Assembly: GCF_041021955.1 (NCBI RefSeq)
Contig: NZ_CP158375.1
Coordinates: 2,418,001 to 2,482,000, forward strand
DNA from: Caulobacter sp. 73W
GTDB lineage: Bacteria > Pseudomonadota > Alphaproteobacteria > Caulobacterales > Caulobacteraceae
Direction of reading: 5' to 3'
Length of the DNA stretch: 64,000 bases
This document shows positions 8,984 to 17,297 of the stretch, one piece after another. The notes beneath the pieces were generated by a model that did no database searches, was not told the DNA's origin, and was given only the letters and a program-made list of their open reading frames with translations. Numbering within the stretch: the stretch's first letter is position 1; every line of letters starts with the position of its first letter. The position numbers and the translations under genes are program-made.

Positions 8984-9711
8984 GGCGCGATCGCCGCCGC
9001 ATCGTCACGGCCCAGCCAGCGGCCCAGGACCCACAGCGCCGGCAGCAGATAGAGCGCCGCGCCGGGCGCCCACATGATCAGGCCGGCCAGTTGCTGGTCC
9101 TGCAGCGGCGTCAGGCCCCAGGAGGCGGTGGTGAGAAGGTGCGGCGCGTAGATCGCCTGGTTGGCGAAGGTCAGCAGCGCGCCCAGGAGGCCCATCTGCA
9201 CCATGGCGGCCAGCAGGCCGGCCACTGCGGTCGGTGGGGCGGCGGCGCGAATGGCCTGCCAGAACAGCAGGCTGGAGCCCAGCAGGCAGCCCTGCATCAG
9301 CCAGTAGGCGCCATCATGCGACAGCGCCCATTCATAGGCGGCCGGCGCGTGCCAAGCCCACAACAGCGCCGTCTGAAAGGCAGTCGCCGCCAACAGCGAG
9401 GGCGCTCGCCGCCAAGTTGGCGACGCCAAGGCCAGCAGCGGCGCGGCCACGCCCATAAGCAGCAGATGATGCGCCGTGCGGGCGGAGAACAGCGCCGCGC
9501 TCAGGGCGCACAGCGGCGAGACGAAGATGAGCCCCAGGACGGCGATCGCGGCGAGCGCCCACATACGCTGCGCGCCGCGCAGACGGACGACGGCCCCGCC
9601 CAGCGCCGCCAGCAGAACCGCGATCAGCACGGGGTCGAGATTCCAGCGCCCGATCAGTTCGCCGGGCGCCGGCGCCATGCCGCAATAGGGGATGGCCGTC
9701 TCGACCAGCAT
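8980..9711 (-). CDS. ctaG: Cytochrome c oxidase assembly protein, CtaG (caa3) type
   Basis: A polytopic protein of about 243 residues of the caa3_CtaG family. It opens with the characteristic I-P-Y-C-G-x-A-P-x-P-x-E-L...R-W-N-L-D-P-V-L-I and has about seven helices. Conserved histidines are in A-R-T-A-H-H-L-L-L and A-W-H-A-P-A-A-Y. The family is needed for caa3 oxidase maturation, probably copper delivery. I prefer the ATG at 9711 (MLVETAIPYCG); a GTG at 9753 would add 14 residues. It is the first gene of the minus-strand oxidase island. Confidence 0.85.
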   Translation of the reverse strand: MLVETAIPYCGMAPAPGELIGRWNLDPVLIAVLLAALGGAVVRLRGAQRMWALAAIAVLGLIFVSPLCALSAALFSARTAHHLLLMGVAAPLLALASPTWRRAPSLLAATAFQTALLWAWHAPAAYEWALSHDGAYWLMQGCLLGSSLLFWQAIRAAAPPTAVAGLLAAMVQMGLLGALLTFANQAIYAPHLLTTASWGLTPLQDQQLAGLIMWAPGAALYLLPALWVLGRWLGRDDAAAIAP

Positions 9712-9901
9712 CGCGATCAGCCCTTGTGAAGATATCCAGGAGCCAACGGTCACGCTGCGGGGGGAGTTCCGACGGCGGCGGTGGGTGGGCAGGTACGATC
9801 AACGTCAATCAAGGATGCGAGATTGGCGGGTAAAATCGCCAGATGTCTCGAGATCTGCTCTAGAATCGTTCTTCTCCGCCCGGAAAATGGGCGAATGATG
9901 C

Positions 9902-9937
9902 TTGTCCGACGCCATTCCGTCGCTAAATGTCGGAATG
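9902..9937 (+). promoter_or_regulatory. Candidate promoter with inverted repeat flanking the -10
   Basis: The 300-bp stretch 9754-10057 holds no convincing gene. Within it, TTGTCC (9902-9907) and GCTAAATG (9922-9929) resemble a Caulobacter housekeeping promoter. The -10 is bracketed by a 7-bp inverted repeat, CATTCCG (9913-9919) and CGGAATG (9931-9937), as expected for a repressor operator. It would drive the secreted protein at 10058. This is inference from motif match only. Confidence 0.35.
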
Positions 9938-10057
9938 CGCTCAAGGGACGGGGCGCGCAGCGCGGTCAAACGCGCCGCAAAAATTCACGCCGTTGGAGCC
10001 GGCGAAGCGTCAACCAGGGGCGCTCGCTCGCGCGCGTCCCAAGCCAAGGACTCCAGT

Positions 10058-10402
10058 ATGCGAATTTTCTCGAAGCCCCTCGCGGCGGCGGCCGCCCTGG
10101 CCGTCGTGCCGACCCTCGCGTTCGCCGCCCCCGTCAGCGCCCAGCCGCAAGGCGCGCTGGCCCTGACCCCGGGCGCCTACGCCCCGGACGGCCAGGATTG
10201 CGCGGCCGGCGCCGGCTTCTCCTTCGATGGACAGACCCTGACCGCGGGCGGCAAGCCTTGGCGCAACAGCGGCGAAGCCTGGGTCAGCGTCACGGGCGCT
10301 GACAGCTTCAAGCTGACCAAGCTGAACAAGCATCCGGCCGGCAAGGCCGCTCCGGGCCTGCACGCCAAGACCTATCGTCTCTGCGCCGCGACGGGCGCCT
10401 GA
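10058..10402 (+). CDS. Small secreted protein
   Basis: A 114-residue protein with a clear signal peptide (MRIFSKPLAAAAALAVVPTL then A-F-A-A-P-V-S-A). The mature part has two cysteines and ends C-A-A-T-G-A. ATG 10058 is chosen because CAAGGA lies seven bases upstream and the signal peptide begins there; a longer frame from 9902 is unlikely. I do not recognise a domain. A GC hairpin follows the stop. Confidence 0.6.
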   Translation: MRIFSKPLAAAAALAVVPTLAFAAPVSAQPQGALALTPGAYAPDGQDCAAGAGFSFDGQTLTAGGKPWRNSGEAWVSVTGADSFKLTKLNKHPAGKAAPGLHAKTYRLCAATGA

Positions 10403-10411
10403 CGCGCTGAG

Positions 10412-10435
10412 CGCCGCCGCCATCGCGCGGCGGCG
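10412..10435. terminator. GC hairpin between convergent genes
   Basis: A 9-bp perfect stem (CGCCGCCGC, loop of six, GCGGCGGCG) lies nine bases after one stop and 18 bases before the convergent one. There is no T-tract, so it may act as a bidirectional or Rho-dependent end. Confidence 0.4.
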
Positions 10436-10453
10436 TCTCACCTTCGCTCTGGG

Positions 10454-10678
10454 TCAGGCGCTTGAAGCGGCTTGCGGCGGCGGAACCCAGCGGCCGTCCG
10501 TCACCTCGGCGGCGAGGGTCATCAGGCCGTCCATGTCGAGGTGAGCGACGATCTCGCCAAGCGCTCTGAGGCGCGCCACGGCGGCGATGGGATTTCCGTC
10601 ATATGCACTGGCGGCCAGGCAATAGAGCTCGTCCTTGAAGGCCGCTTCAAAGACGCTCGCGTCAAACGCTCTCCCCAC
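10454..10678 (-). CDS. Small protein, paralogue of the 27.2-kb gene
   Basis: A 74-residue protein of unknown function with a GTG start at 10678 and GGGAGA upstream. It is clearly related to the product of 27213-27440. Both share F-E-A-A-(F/L)-x-D-E-L-Y-x-L-A-A-x-x-Y-D-x-N-P-(I/V)-A-A-V-x-x-L-R-A-L-x-E-I-x-x-(H/R)-L-D. The sequence is helical, acidic in its first half, and has no signal peptide. The GGDEF/EAL gene lies downstream on the same strand, 117 bases away. Confidence 0.7.
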   Translation of the reverse strand: MGRAFDASVFEAAFKDELYCLAASAYDGNPIAAVARLRALGEIVAHLDMDGLMTLAAEVTDGRWVPPPQAASSA

Positions 10679-10795
10679 GCCAAGTCTCCCTTGGTCTGTT
10701 GGTTTGATGACACGATGAATCGCTACTGTAGGTAAAGATCAACCTAAACGCGCGATTGCGGCGGGTTGTCGCAAGCCGCGCACCTGTAACGGGTG

Positions 10796-13312
10796 TCAGG
10801 CCGCGCCAAGCGCGCCCTTGGCGGGGGCGTTGAGGCCCAAAAGCGCCTCCAGCTGCGCCGGCCGCCCGAACAGATAGCCCTGGGCGCTGTCGATGCCGAG
10901 GGCCCGCAGGGCCGCCGCGCACTCGGCGTCCTCGACGTACTCGGCCACGGTTTCGATCTTCAGCCGGTGCGCCAGGGCGCTGATCAACTCGACGATGGCG
11001 TTGTCGACCGGGTTCTGCAGCATGTGCCGGATGAAGGCGCCGTCGATCTTCACCGTGTCGACGGTGAAGTTCTTCAGATAGTCGTAGGAGCTGCGGCCGG
11101 CGCCGAAGTCGTCCAGCGCCACCTTGAAGCCCTCGCGCCGCAGACGCTCAAGCACCTGACCGATCTTACCCAGGCCGTCGAGCACGGCGGTCTCGGTGAC
11201 CTCCAGCGTGACCTGGCCGTGCTCCAGGCCCGAGCGCTTGAACATGGCCACGGCGAAGTCCGGGAAGGACGGGTCGTTCAGCGTGTTGCCCGAAAGGTTG
11301 ATCGCCAGGGACAGGCCGGTCTTGTCGGCGATCTGAGGGGCGACGCGGCCCAGCACTTCGCCGATCACCCAGCGGTCCACCAGGCCCATCATGCCGAACC
11401 GTTCGGCGGCGGGAATGAAGGCGGCGGGCGCGATCAGCTCGCCGTCGTCGCCGCGCATGCGCACCAGCACCTCGAACCGCCGCTGCGGGCTGTCGGTCTG
11501 GGCCATGGAGACGATGCCCTGGGCGAAGAGGACCAGACGGCCTTCCTCGATCCAGCGCGGCAGGTTGGCGACCGTGTTGTTGAGCGAATGCTCTTCGCGG
11601 AACTGGTCCGAATCGGCGGCGAGGACGCGGACCGCGCCGCCGCCCTTGGCCGCCAGGCAGGCCAATTCCGCGCGGCTGATCAGGTCCTGCGGCGACAGGG
11701 CCGAGCCCTTGACCAGGCATCCGCCGACCCGGGCGGCGGCGTGATAGGCCTCGCCATGCCAGACGAAGCGGTGGTCGGCCACGGCGTCCACCAGCTCCTG
11801 GCCGAAGCGCTCGGCGCCCTCGGGCCCGGTGTCGCGCAGCAGGATGGCGAACTGGTCGCCGGACAGGCGCGCCAGCACGTCCTTGGGCACGATGAAGCGG
11901 CCCAGCAGCTCGGCCACCTCGCGCAGGAAGACGTCGCCGCCCATATGGCCGACGGCGTCGTTCAGCACCTTGAAGCGCTCGATATCGACGATGAGGATGC
12001 AGTCGCCCTGGCCCTCCGGCCGTTGCGAGAACTGCGCCGCAGCCAGGCGTTCTTCGAAGGCGTAGCGATTGACCAAGCCGGTCAGGTCGTCATGCGACTG
12101 CAGCCAGGCCAGGCGCCGCTCGGCCGCCCGTTGAGCCGACAGATCGCGCAGCACCGCGACGACGCCGATGGGCTCGCCGGTGCGGTCCAGCATCGGGCGG
12201 GCGGAAGCCTGCACCTGCAAGGACGATCCGTCGGGACGGCGCAGCACGATGTCGCCGTGGGTGTGGGCGGGAGCGAGGCTGGACAGGGCCTGGGCGACCG
12301 GATCGACGGCCCCGCGCAGGCCCTCGGCGTCCTCAAGCGGCGCCGCCTCGCGGAACGCCAGGCCCTTCAGGCGGGCTTCGGTCTGAGCAAGCAGGGTCGC
12401 CGCGGCGGGGTTCGCCTCCATGATGCGGCCGTCGGTGCCCAGCACCAGCACGGCCTCGCCGACGGCGGCCAGGGCCACGTCGGTCAGCTCCTGCTGGCGG
12501 CGCAGGTCGTCGGCCAGGGCGCGCCAGCCGGTCACGTCCACGCAGGCGCCGACGATCCGGCGCGGCGGGCCGGCGCCGTCCTGCACGGCCTCGGCCAGAT
12601 AGCGCAGACGCTTGGACGCGCCGTCATCAAGAATGACGACCTCCTCGTCCACATCGCCCAGCCCCTGGCGGCAGACCTCAATGGCGTCGGCCAGGCGTCC
12701 GCGATCGGCGGGCGAGACATTGCGGAACAAGGCGCGCAGGCTCGGCTGCTCGGCGGCGTCCAGCCCGAGCATGCTCCAGATCTGCGGGTCCCACTCGAAT
12801 TCCTGGGCGGTCAGGTCCCATTCCCAGACCGCGGCGCCGGCGGCGCGGGCGGCCACGTCGGCGCGTGAGCGGGCGCGCACGCGCCAGTCCTGATGCCCGG
12901 CGGTCGGCGCGGTCTGCGGCAGGGGCGCGCCCACGGCGGGGGCCAGTTCGTCGAGAACCTTCTGGGCGTGCAGCAGGTCGCGCACGCGATAGGCGTCGGC
13001 GGCGTCGCGGACCAGCAGGTCGTCGCTCGCCATGGCCAGCAGCTTGCGGCGGGTTGTCTCGCGGCTGATCTGGGTGCCTTCCGCGATGGAGATGGCGGTG
13101 GCGCCGGTCCAGCCGTCGCGGGCGCTCTGCTCCATCTCCAGGGTGGCGATGCAGAGGTAGATCAGCAGCTTCTCAAGATCGCCATCGAAGCTGCGGCGAA
13201 GATCGGCGAGGGTGCGCGCGACCGCGGCCCCGCGGCGCGCGGCGGCCAGGCCGGGCGCGCGGGCGATCGGCGCGTTGAGGCTAACCGCCTCTGATCTCCT
13301 CGATCCGAACAT
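10796..13312 (-). CDS. PAS-GGDEF-EAL protein (cyclic-di-GMP signalling)
   Basis: An 838-residue cytoplasmic protein. Residues 20-120 look like a helix-turn-helix-type N-terminal domain (EGTQISRETTRRKLLAMASDD). Two PAS domains follow (about 145-265 and 275-390), then GGDEF (about 400-560) and EAL (about 575-825). The GGDEF active-site motif reads S-G-D-Q-F, so diguanylate cyclase activity is doubtful. The EAL motif reads E-V-L, but the metal and catalytic residues in D-D-F-G-A-G and K-I-D-G are kept, so c-di-GMP phosphodiesterase activity is likely. No membrane segment is visible. Its nearness to the Tad pilus locus suggests a role in the motile-sessile switch, but that is inference. Confidence 0.9.
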   Translation of the reverse strand: MFGSRRSEAVSLNAPIARAPGLAAARRGAAVARTLADLRRSFDGDLEKLLIYLCIATLEMEQSARDGWTGATAISIAEGTQISRETTRRKLLAMASDDLLVRDAADAYRVRDLLHAQKVLDELAPAVGAPLPQTAPTAGHQDWRVRARSRADVAARAAGAAVWEWDLTAQEFEWDPQIWSMLGLDAAEQPSLRALFRNVSPADRGRLADAIEVCRQGLGDVDEEVVILDDGASKRLRYLAEAVQDGAGPPRRIVGACVDVTGWRALADDLRRQQELTDVALAAVGEAVLVLGTDGRIMEANPAAATLLAQTEARLKGLAFREAAPLEDAEGLRGAVDPVAQALSSLAPAHTHGDIVLRRPDGSSLQVQASARPMLDRTGEPIGVVAVLRDLSAQRAAERRLAWLQSHDDLTGLVNRYAFEERLAAAQFSQRPEGQGDCILIVDIERFKVLNDAVGHMGGDVFLREVAELLGRFIVPKDVLARLSGDQFAILLRDTGPEGAERFGQELVDAVADHRFVWHGEAYHAAARVGGCLVKGSALSPQDLISRAELACLAAKGGGAVRVLAADSDQFREEHSLNNTVANLPRWIEEGRLVLFAQGIVSMAQTDSPQRRFEVLVRMRGDDGELIAPAAFIPAAERFGMMGLVDRWVIGEVLGRVAPQIADKTGLSLAINLSGNTLNDPSFPDFAVAMFKRSGLEHGQVTLEVTETAVLDGLGKIGQVLERLRREGFKVALDDFGAGRSSYDYLKNFTVDTVKIDGAFIRHMLQNPVDNAIVELISALAHRLKIETVAEYVEDAECAAALRALGIDSAQGYLFGRPAQLEALLGLNAPAKGALGAA

Positions 13313-13433
13313 TATCGACCCGTGCGGACAAACATCCCTCTTAGTCGATCCGCGGCGCCATCGCGAGCGCCGGGGGTGCGGGACGAGCAGACGAGTCTAC
13401 TCCAACTCCGTCCCCGGCGCGCGGGTGATCATC

Positions 13434-14006
13434 TCACGGGCGAGCGTTCTGCTCATTCGCCGCACGCGCGAGCAGGGTGGCGAAGGCCTGCCACTCGGCG
13501 GCGGTGCAAGAGACCTGCTTGCAGTAGGACGAAGCCGTCTGGTTGAACACCTCGGGCAACAGAGCGCGAGCCAGGGTCGCGCTTTGGCGGGTGACCACCT
13601 CGCGGCGCTCCAGCAGGGCCTTGCCCGCCGAAGAGGCGAAGAACGCGCTCATGGCCTGCAACTGCTCGGCGGTGAAGTTGGCGGCGTAGGCGGCGGCGGT
13701 GGCCTCGGCCACCTGGGCCTGCATGTTGGCCACGGCCAGCTTGCCGGCGGCGGTGAGCATGCCGGCGCGCTGGCTGTCGCCGGCGGGGGCGGCGCGCTCC
13801 AGCTCGGTCATGACGGTGGCGTTGACCTCGGCCGTCGCCTGGTTGACGCCGGAGTCCGGCCCCAGAGCCTGGACCACCCGCCGGGCCTCGATCAGCTTCA
13901 GCTGGTTCTGGGCCGCCGCGGCGCCCGACTGGGCGCTGGCCCCGGTGGCGGCGACCGCCGTCAGCGCGGCGGCAAGGCCCAGGCTCTTGAAGATTGCGGT
14001 GTTCAA
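13434..14006 (-). CDS. DUF2059-type secreted protein
   Basis: About 190 residues. A signal peptide (NTAIFKSLGLAAALTAVAAT then GASA-Q) precedes an alpha-helical domain with F-T-A-E-Q-L-Q-A-M-S-A-F-F-A-S-S-A-G-K-A-L, the usual signature of DUF2059. The best start is a TTG at 14006 with AGGGGG seven bases upstream; a longer frame to 14243 runs into cpaA. It lies 57 bases after cpaA on the same strand and may be the last gene of that operon or a separate unit. Function unknown. Confidence 0.72.
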   Translation of the reverse strand: MNTAIFKSLGLAAALTAVAATGASAQSGAAAAQNQLKLIEARRVVQALGPDSGVNQATAEVNATVMTELERAAPAGDSQRAGMLTAAGKLAVANMQAQVAEATAAAYAANFTAEQLQAMSAFFASSAGKALLERREVVTRQSATLARALLPEVFNQTASSYCKQVSCTAAEWQAFATLLARAANEQNARP

Positions 14007-14062
14007 ATCAGTCCCCCTGTTTGACGTCGCCGCGGCCTTGGCCGCCAACGGATATTCGCGGA

Positions 14063-14536
14063 TCAGTTGATTCGAGTAAGTAGGAATATCAGAACGAGAG
14101 CGATGCACAGCATCGGTCCGAAGGGGCGCGGCCGCCACCAGTCGCCGGTCGCCGGCGCCAAGGCCGCCTGGGTCAGGCTGAACACGACCAGGATTCCGCT
14201 GGCCAGGGCGAACACATAGAACGCGCCCACGAACCCCACCCATGGCGACGCCGCCATCAGGAACTTGATGTCCCCGGCGCCGATGCGCGCGTTGGGCCGC
14301 CAGCGCGCCACCAGCCAGCCGATGCCGACCAGGACGACGGCGACGCCGACGATGCGCCCGCCATCGAAGGCCAGGGTGCGCCAGTCCGGCGCGGTGATCA
14401 GGTGAATGCCGAGCCCCGTCGCCGCCAGGGCGAGATTGGCGAGGTTGGGAATGCGTGTCTGGGTCAGGTCGAAATGGACGATCGGCAGAAGGGCGAGCAC
14501 CAGGGCGCCCAGGGCCAGCAGGTCGTAGGCGTCCAT
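14063..14536 (-). CDS. cpaA: Prepilin peptidase CpaA (A24 family)
   Basis: A 157-residue membrane aspartic protease of the TadV/CpaA type. The two catalytic aspartates are visible in F-D-L-T-Q-T-R-I-P-N near residue 23 and in the G-A-G-D-I-K-F motif near residue 87, among about five helices. It would cleave the leader of the Flp pilin encoded two genes upstream, and probably of the TadE/G pseudopilins. Its start directly follows the tadE stop. Confidence 0.93.
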   Translation of the reverse strand: MDAYDLLALGALVLALLPIVHFDLTQTRIPNLANLALAATGLGIHLITAPDWRTLAFDGGRIVGVAVVLVGIGWLVARWRPNARIGAGDIKFLMAASPWVGFVGAFYVFALASGILVVFSLTQAALAPATGDWWRPRPFGPMLCIALVLIFLLTRIN

Positions 14537-14944
14537 TCAGTAGCCTCCGTTGGCGACGACTGCGGTGCGGGTGATCTCCTTTGGCAGGCCGATCACTCCG
14601 GCCAGGCGGGCCCCGGCGAACCTGTCCATCTTGTAGGTGATCTGAACGCTGAAGGCGTTTGTTCCCGCAGGATCAGCGACGACGGTCGCCTCGCTCTCAA
14701 CGAGAAACGGCTCATAGGCTGAAAGCATCGTATCGGCTCGCGCCGTCGCCAGCGTGCGGCGTTCGGCGACGGTCATCCCGGGAATCGTGGCGCGAGCGGC
14801 CTCCATGGCTGTGTTGCTGACAGCCAGCATCGTAGCCAGGTAGATGCCCGCGGACACGATCCCCATAAGAATGAGCAGAAGGATCGGGGCGACGAGCGCG
14901 AACTCGACCGCCGCCGATCCTTCTTCGTCAAGCGTCTTGGTCAC
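14537..14944 (-). CDS. tadE: TadE-type minor pilin-like protein
   Basis: A 135-residue protein. A short N-terminal prepilin-like region (DEEGSAAVEFALVAPILLLILMG) carries the conserved E and the hydrophobic helix of the TadE/TadG family, followed by a small periplasmic domain. TadE is a pseudopilin processed by CpaA and needed for Flp pilus assembly. It lies between flp (five bases upstream) and cpaA. Confidence 0.88.
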   Translation of the reverse strand: MTKTLDEEGSAAVEFALVAPILLLILMGIVSAGIYLATMLAVSNTAMEAARATIPGMTVAERRTLATARADTMLSAYEPFLVESEATVVADPAGTNAFSVQITYKMDRFAGARLAGVIGLPKEITRTAVVANGGY

Positions 14945-14949
14945 CGTAT

Positions 14950-15168
14950 TCAGGTGCCGCCACCGCCGCCGGCGGCTGCATCGCCAGCCTTTCCGATTGC
15001 TTCCCCTGCATCCTTAAACGCGTCGGTGACAGCGGTCCGAAGCGGTTCTGCCGCGGCAACGACGACACCGACCACGATCACGGCCATGACGGCATACTCG
15101 ACTGCCGCGAGGCCCGTTTCATCACGGACGAAGCGGGCCATGCGGCGCCGGATATTGGCAAAAGTCAT
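14950..15168 (-). CDS. flp: Flp/PilA family type IVb pilin
   Basis: A 72-residue pilin. The leader MTFANIRRRMARFVRDETG ends at the processing glycine, followed by L-A-A-V-E-Y-A-V-M, the conserved Flp motif with Glu5 and Tyr6. A single hydrophobic helix, a short amphipathic region and a glycine-rich tail (AAGGGGGT) follow. AGGAGA seven bases before the ATG at 15168 supports this start over the longer frame to 15288, which would overlap tadG. The pilin is near the 3' end of the operon rather than first as in the standard Caulobacter pilA-cpa locus. Confidence 0.92.
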   Translation of the reverse strand: MTFANIRRRMARFVRDETGLAAVEYAVMAVIVVGVVVAAAEPLRTAVTDAFKDAGEAIGKAGDAAAGGGGGT

Positions 15169-15217
15169 TTCGTCTCTCCTCTGCTGGCCTGGGGGAAGCG
15201 GGTCATGGTCGCGCCAG

Positions 15218-17020
15218 TCATTCGACCAAGACCGCTTGACCGCAGCGGACGCCGGGTACGGTGACGTCCACATAGCCAAGATGGACACCGAGCCCCGTCA
15301 GGAGCCCGGAGATGAGGGGATTGAGCAGGCCGAACACCGTGTTCAGCGCGGCTCGGGCGTTCGCTTCGCTGTTGAGCGACCCCGTGCATAGCAGCTGCCC
15401 AAAGAGGCAGGTTTTGAGCGACAAGCTGCCCGCCGAGAGGCTGGCGCCACTCCCAGCACGCGCGGGTGTCGCCAGTGATGCGTCGCTGGTGGTCTTGGCT
15501 GTCCGCCCAATGTAGCCGCTGCTGGAAGGCGTCGTCGTTGGCATCGTGATGATGGGAGTGGTGGGTTGGTCAAACCGGAGGGTTTGCGCCTGCTGAGTCA
15601 GCGCGGCCTGTCCGCTGACTTGAACCGAAGCCAAACCAAGGCCGGCTAACTGAATGACATCAATTTTCGCCGGCGTGATCGCCGTGCTCGCCACTGGTTG
15701 GGTGAAGTTGTTCATCAGGCTCGACTGAGGCGAACCGATATGGAGTGCGATGGCGCTTGATCTCGCAGCGACATCGACCCGCGTGTCACGCAAGGGGTCG
15801 CCTTGGCAGCGGATGCTGGTGATCTGAGCGTCGCCGCTGCCCGCCTCCACGTAGATCGGCAAGTTGGCCGCGACGATGGGGGCAAGGTTGATCTGGGCGT
15901 TCAGTTGCAGGCGCGCCTGAGCCGTATGGACGCGGCTCCCCTCCGGCCCAAAAGTGAAATAGGACCCCTGCGGCGGCTCAATCAGGGCTGTCTGCAGACC
16001 AACCTTGACGATTCCAAGGTCGATCGGGGCAGCCAATGAAAGCGCGTTACTGCCATTGGCCACCTGGAGGCTGGTGCTGGCCAACTGCAGCAGATCGACC
16101 CCAGCCGTCGCGGCCGTGGGGCTCGATTGGCCCACGGGAATGTCTTTCCAGACCCCGACGTTCAGCAGCTTGCCGATCTGGATCTTCTTGTTGGGGGCCT
16201 GCAAGGCGAGATCGCGAATGACCTTCGCGCCCGCCAAGCCGGTGCTGATCGAAGCTGTCTGGCCCCGTTGCTCCAGAACGCCGACGGCGGCGTCCAGAAT
16301 CTGGCCAGCATTGGCTTGTGCGTTGAGTATCTGATCGTAGCTGCCGGCATTTAGGTTCAGTCTGGTGTTCAAGGCGTCCAGCAGGGACAGAGCGTCCACC
16401 TGAGCGGCCAGCATCTGCTGGTAAGTGACGGCGCTGAGGTTCAGGCTGCTTCCCAGCAGAGCCCCCAGCACGGCGTTGATCCCAGCCGTCTGGTTGACCT
16501 CGACCACCCCGGAGCCCGCTGTCAGGCCCGCCATGTTGATCCGGGCGGCTGTGGCGCGGACGTTCAAGTTCGGCGGCGTCATCCCCGTCGCCACGAGTGG
16601 AGCGAAAATCAGGGGCCCCTGATCGCTCACGGTCAGGCGGACGGCGTTGGATCGCGTCGCGTCGGGCAGGTCGGGACAGTCGAGGCGTCCGGGACGAAAG
16701 CGGGTTGTCGGGCCTAGCGAGCCGGATGGACACCACACGCCGGAGACCAGCGTCGGTATAACGTCGGGATCGACGCCGTTGGCGGTCAGCGCCGCTTGGG
16801 CCTCGGTCTGGGCCCGTCCGTCGCCAGCCCACGGCGCCGCCGCAAGGGCGGCGGCGTCGGCGGCGGCCTGCAACTCGCGCCGCGATAGATACCAGGCGCC
16901 CGTATCGACCACGAGCGCGACGAAGCCGAAGAGGACAAGCAGGATCACCGCGACGGCCGGGGCCGTCGCGCCCGTCTCGCTGGCGCAGGATGCGGTCCAG
17001 TTTGGAGCGGGCTTGGCCAT
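15218..17020 (-). CDS. tadG: TadG-like Flp pilus-assembly protein
   Basis: A 600-residue protein with the TadG_N region at the N-terminus: E-T-G-A-T-A-P-A-V-A-V-I-L-L-V-L-F-G-F-V-A-L-V-V-D-T-G then W-Y-L-S-R-R-E-L-Q-A-A-A-D-A-A-A-L-A-A-A. This is one membrane anchor followed by a helical segment. The rest is a large periplasmic domain rich in Asn, Gln and Ser with no clear von Willebrand motif. The ATG at 17020 has GAGGTG upstream and overlaps nothing essential; a GTG at 17023 is also possible. Minor pilus component or assembly factor. Confidence 0.85.
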   Translation of the reverse strand: MAKPAPNWTASCASETGATAPAVAVILLVLFGFVALVVDTGAWYLSRRELQAAADAAALAAAPWAGDGRAQTEAQAALTANGVDPDVIPTLVSGVWCPSGSLGPTTRFRPGRLDCPDLPDATRSNAVRLTVSDQGPLIFAPLVATGMTPPNLNVRATAARINMAGLTAGSGVVEVNQTAGINAVLGALLGSSLNLSAVTYQQMLAAQVDALSLLDALNTRLNLNAGSYDQILNAQANAGQILDAAVGVLEQRGQTASISTGLAGAKVIRDLALQAPNKKIQIGKLLNVGVWKDIPVGQSSPTAATAGVDLLQLASTSLQVANGSNALSLAAPIDLGIVKVGLQTALIEPPQGSYFTFGPEGSRVHTAQARLQLNAQINLAPIVAANLPIYVEAGSGDAQITSIRCQGDPLRDTRVDVAARSSAIALHIGSPQSSLMNNFTQPVASTAITPAKIDVIQLAGLGLASVQVSGQAALTQQAQTLRFDQPTTPIITMPTTTPSSSGYIGRTAKTTSDASLATPARAGSGASLSAGSLSLKTCLFGQLLCTGSLNSEANARAALNTVFGLLNPLISGLLTGLGVHLGYVDVTVPGVRCGQAVLVE

Positions 17021-17024
17021 CACA

Positions 17025-17297
17025 TCACCTCGGCCCCGTCCCGCCGGTGTCGTCGGGGCCGCTCCCGCCGCTCTGCTTGGCGACCTTCTGGCCGATCGCC
17101 TCGATGCGCATCTGGTTGATCCGCGCCGCCTCGGCGGCGTCGAGGCCGACGGCGGGGCGGCGGGTTTCGCGCTTGGCGGCCTGAAGCTCCATCAAGCGGC
17201 GCGCGGAGAACGCCTCCTCCTTCGCGGGCGGTGGCGGAGGCGGCTGCTGACCGGCGAGATCGGCGGCGAGAAGAAGGGCGCACAGCATCATGGTCAT
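17025..17297 (-). CDS. Small secreted proline-rich protein in the Tad operon
   Basis: A 90-residue protein with a short hydrophobic N-terminus (MTMMLCALLLAADLAG), a run of six prolines after QQ, then a charged helical region and a Gly-rich C-terminus. It overlaps tadD by ATGA and ends a few bases before tadG, so it is translated as part of the pilus operon. I do not recognise a family. Confidence 0.65.
   Translation of the reverse strand: MTMMLCALLLAADLAGQQPPPPPPAKEEAFSARRLMELQAAKRETRRPAVGLDAAEAARINQMRIEAIGQKVAKQSGGSGPDDTGGTGPR

Noticed and set aside
9750..9944. A 64-residue minus-strand frame upstream of ctaG
   Set aside because: No ribosome site, unusual composition and overlap with a candidate promoter for the plus-strand gene.
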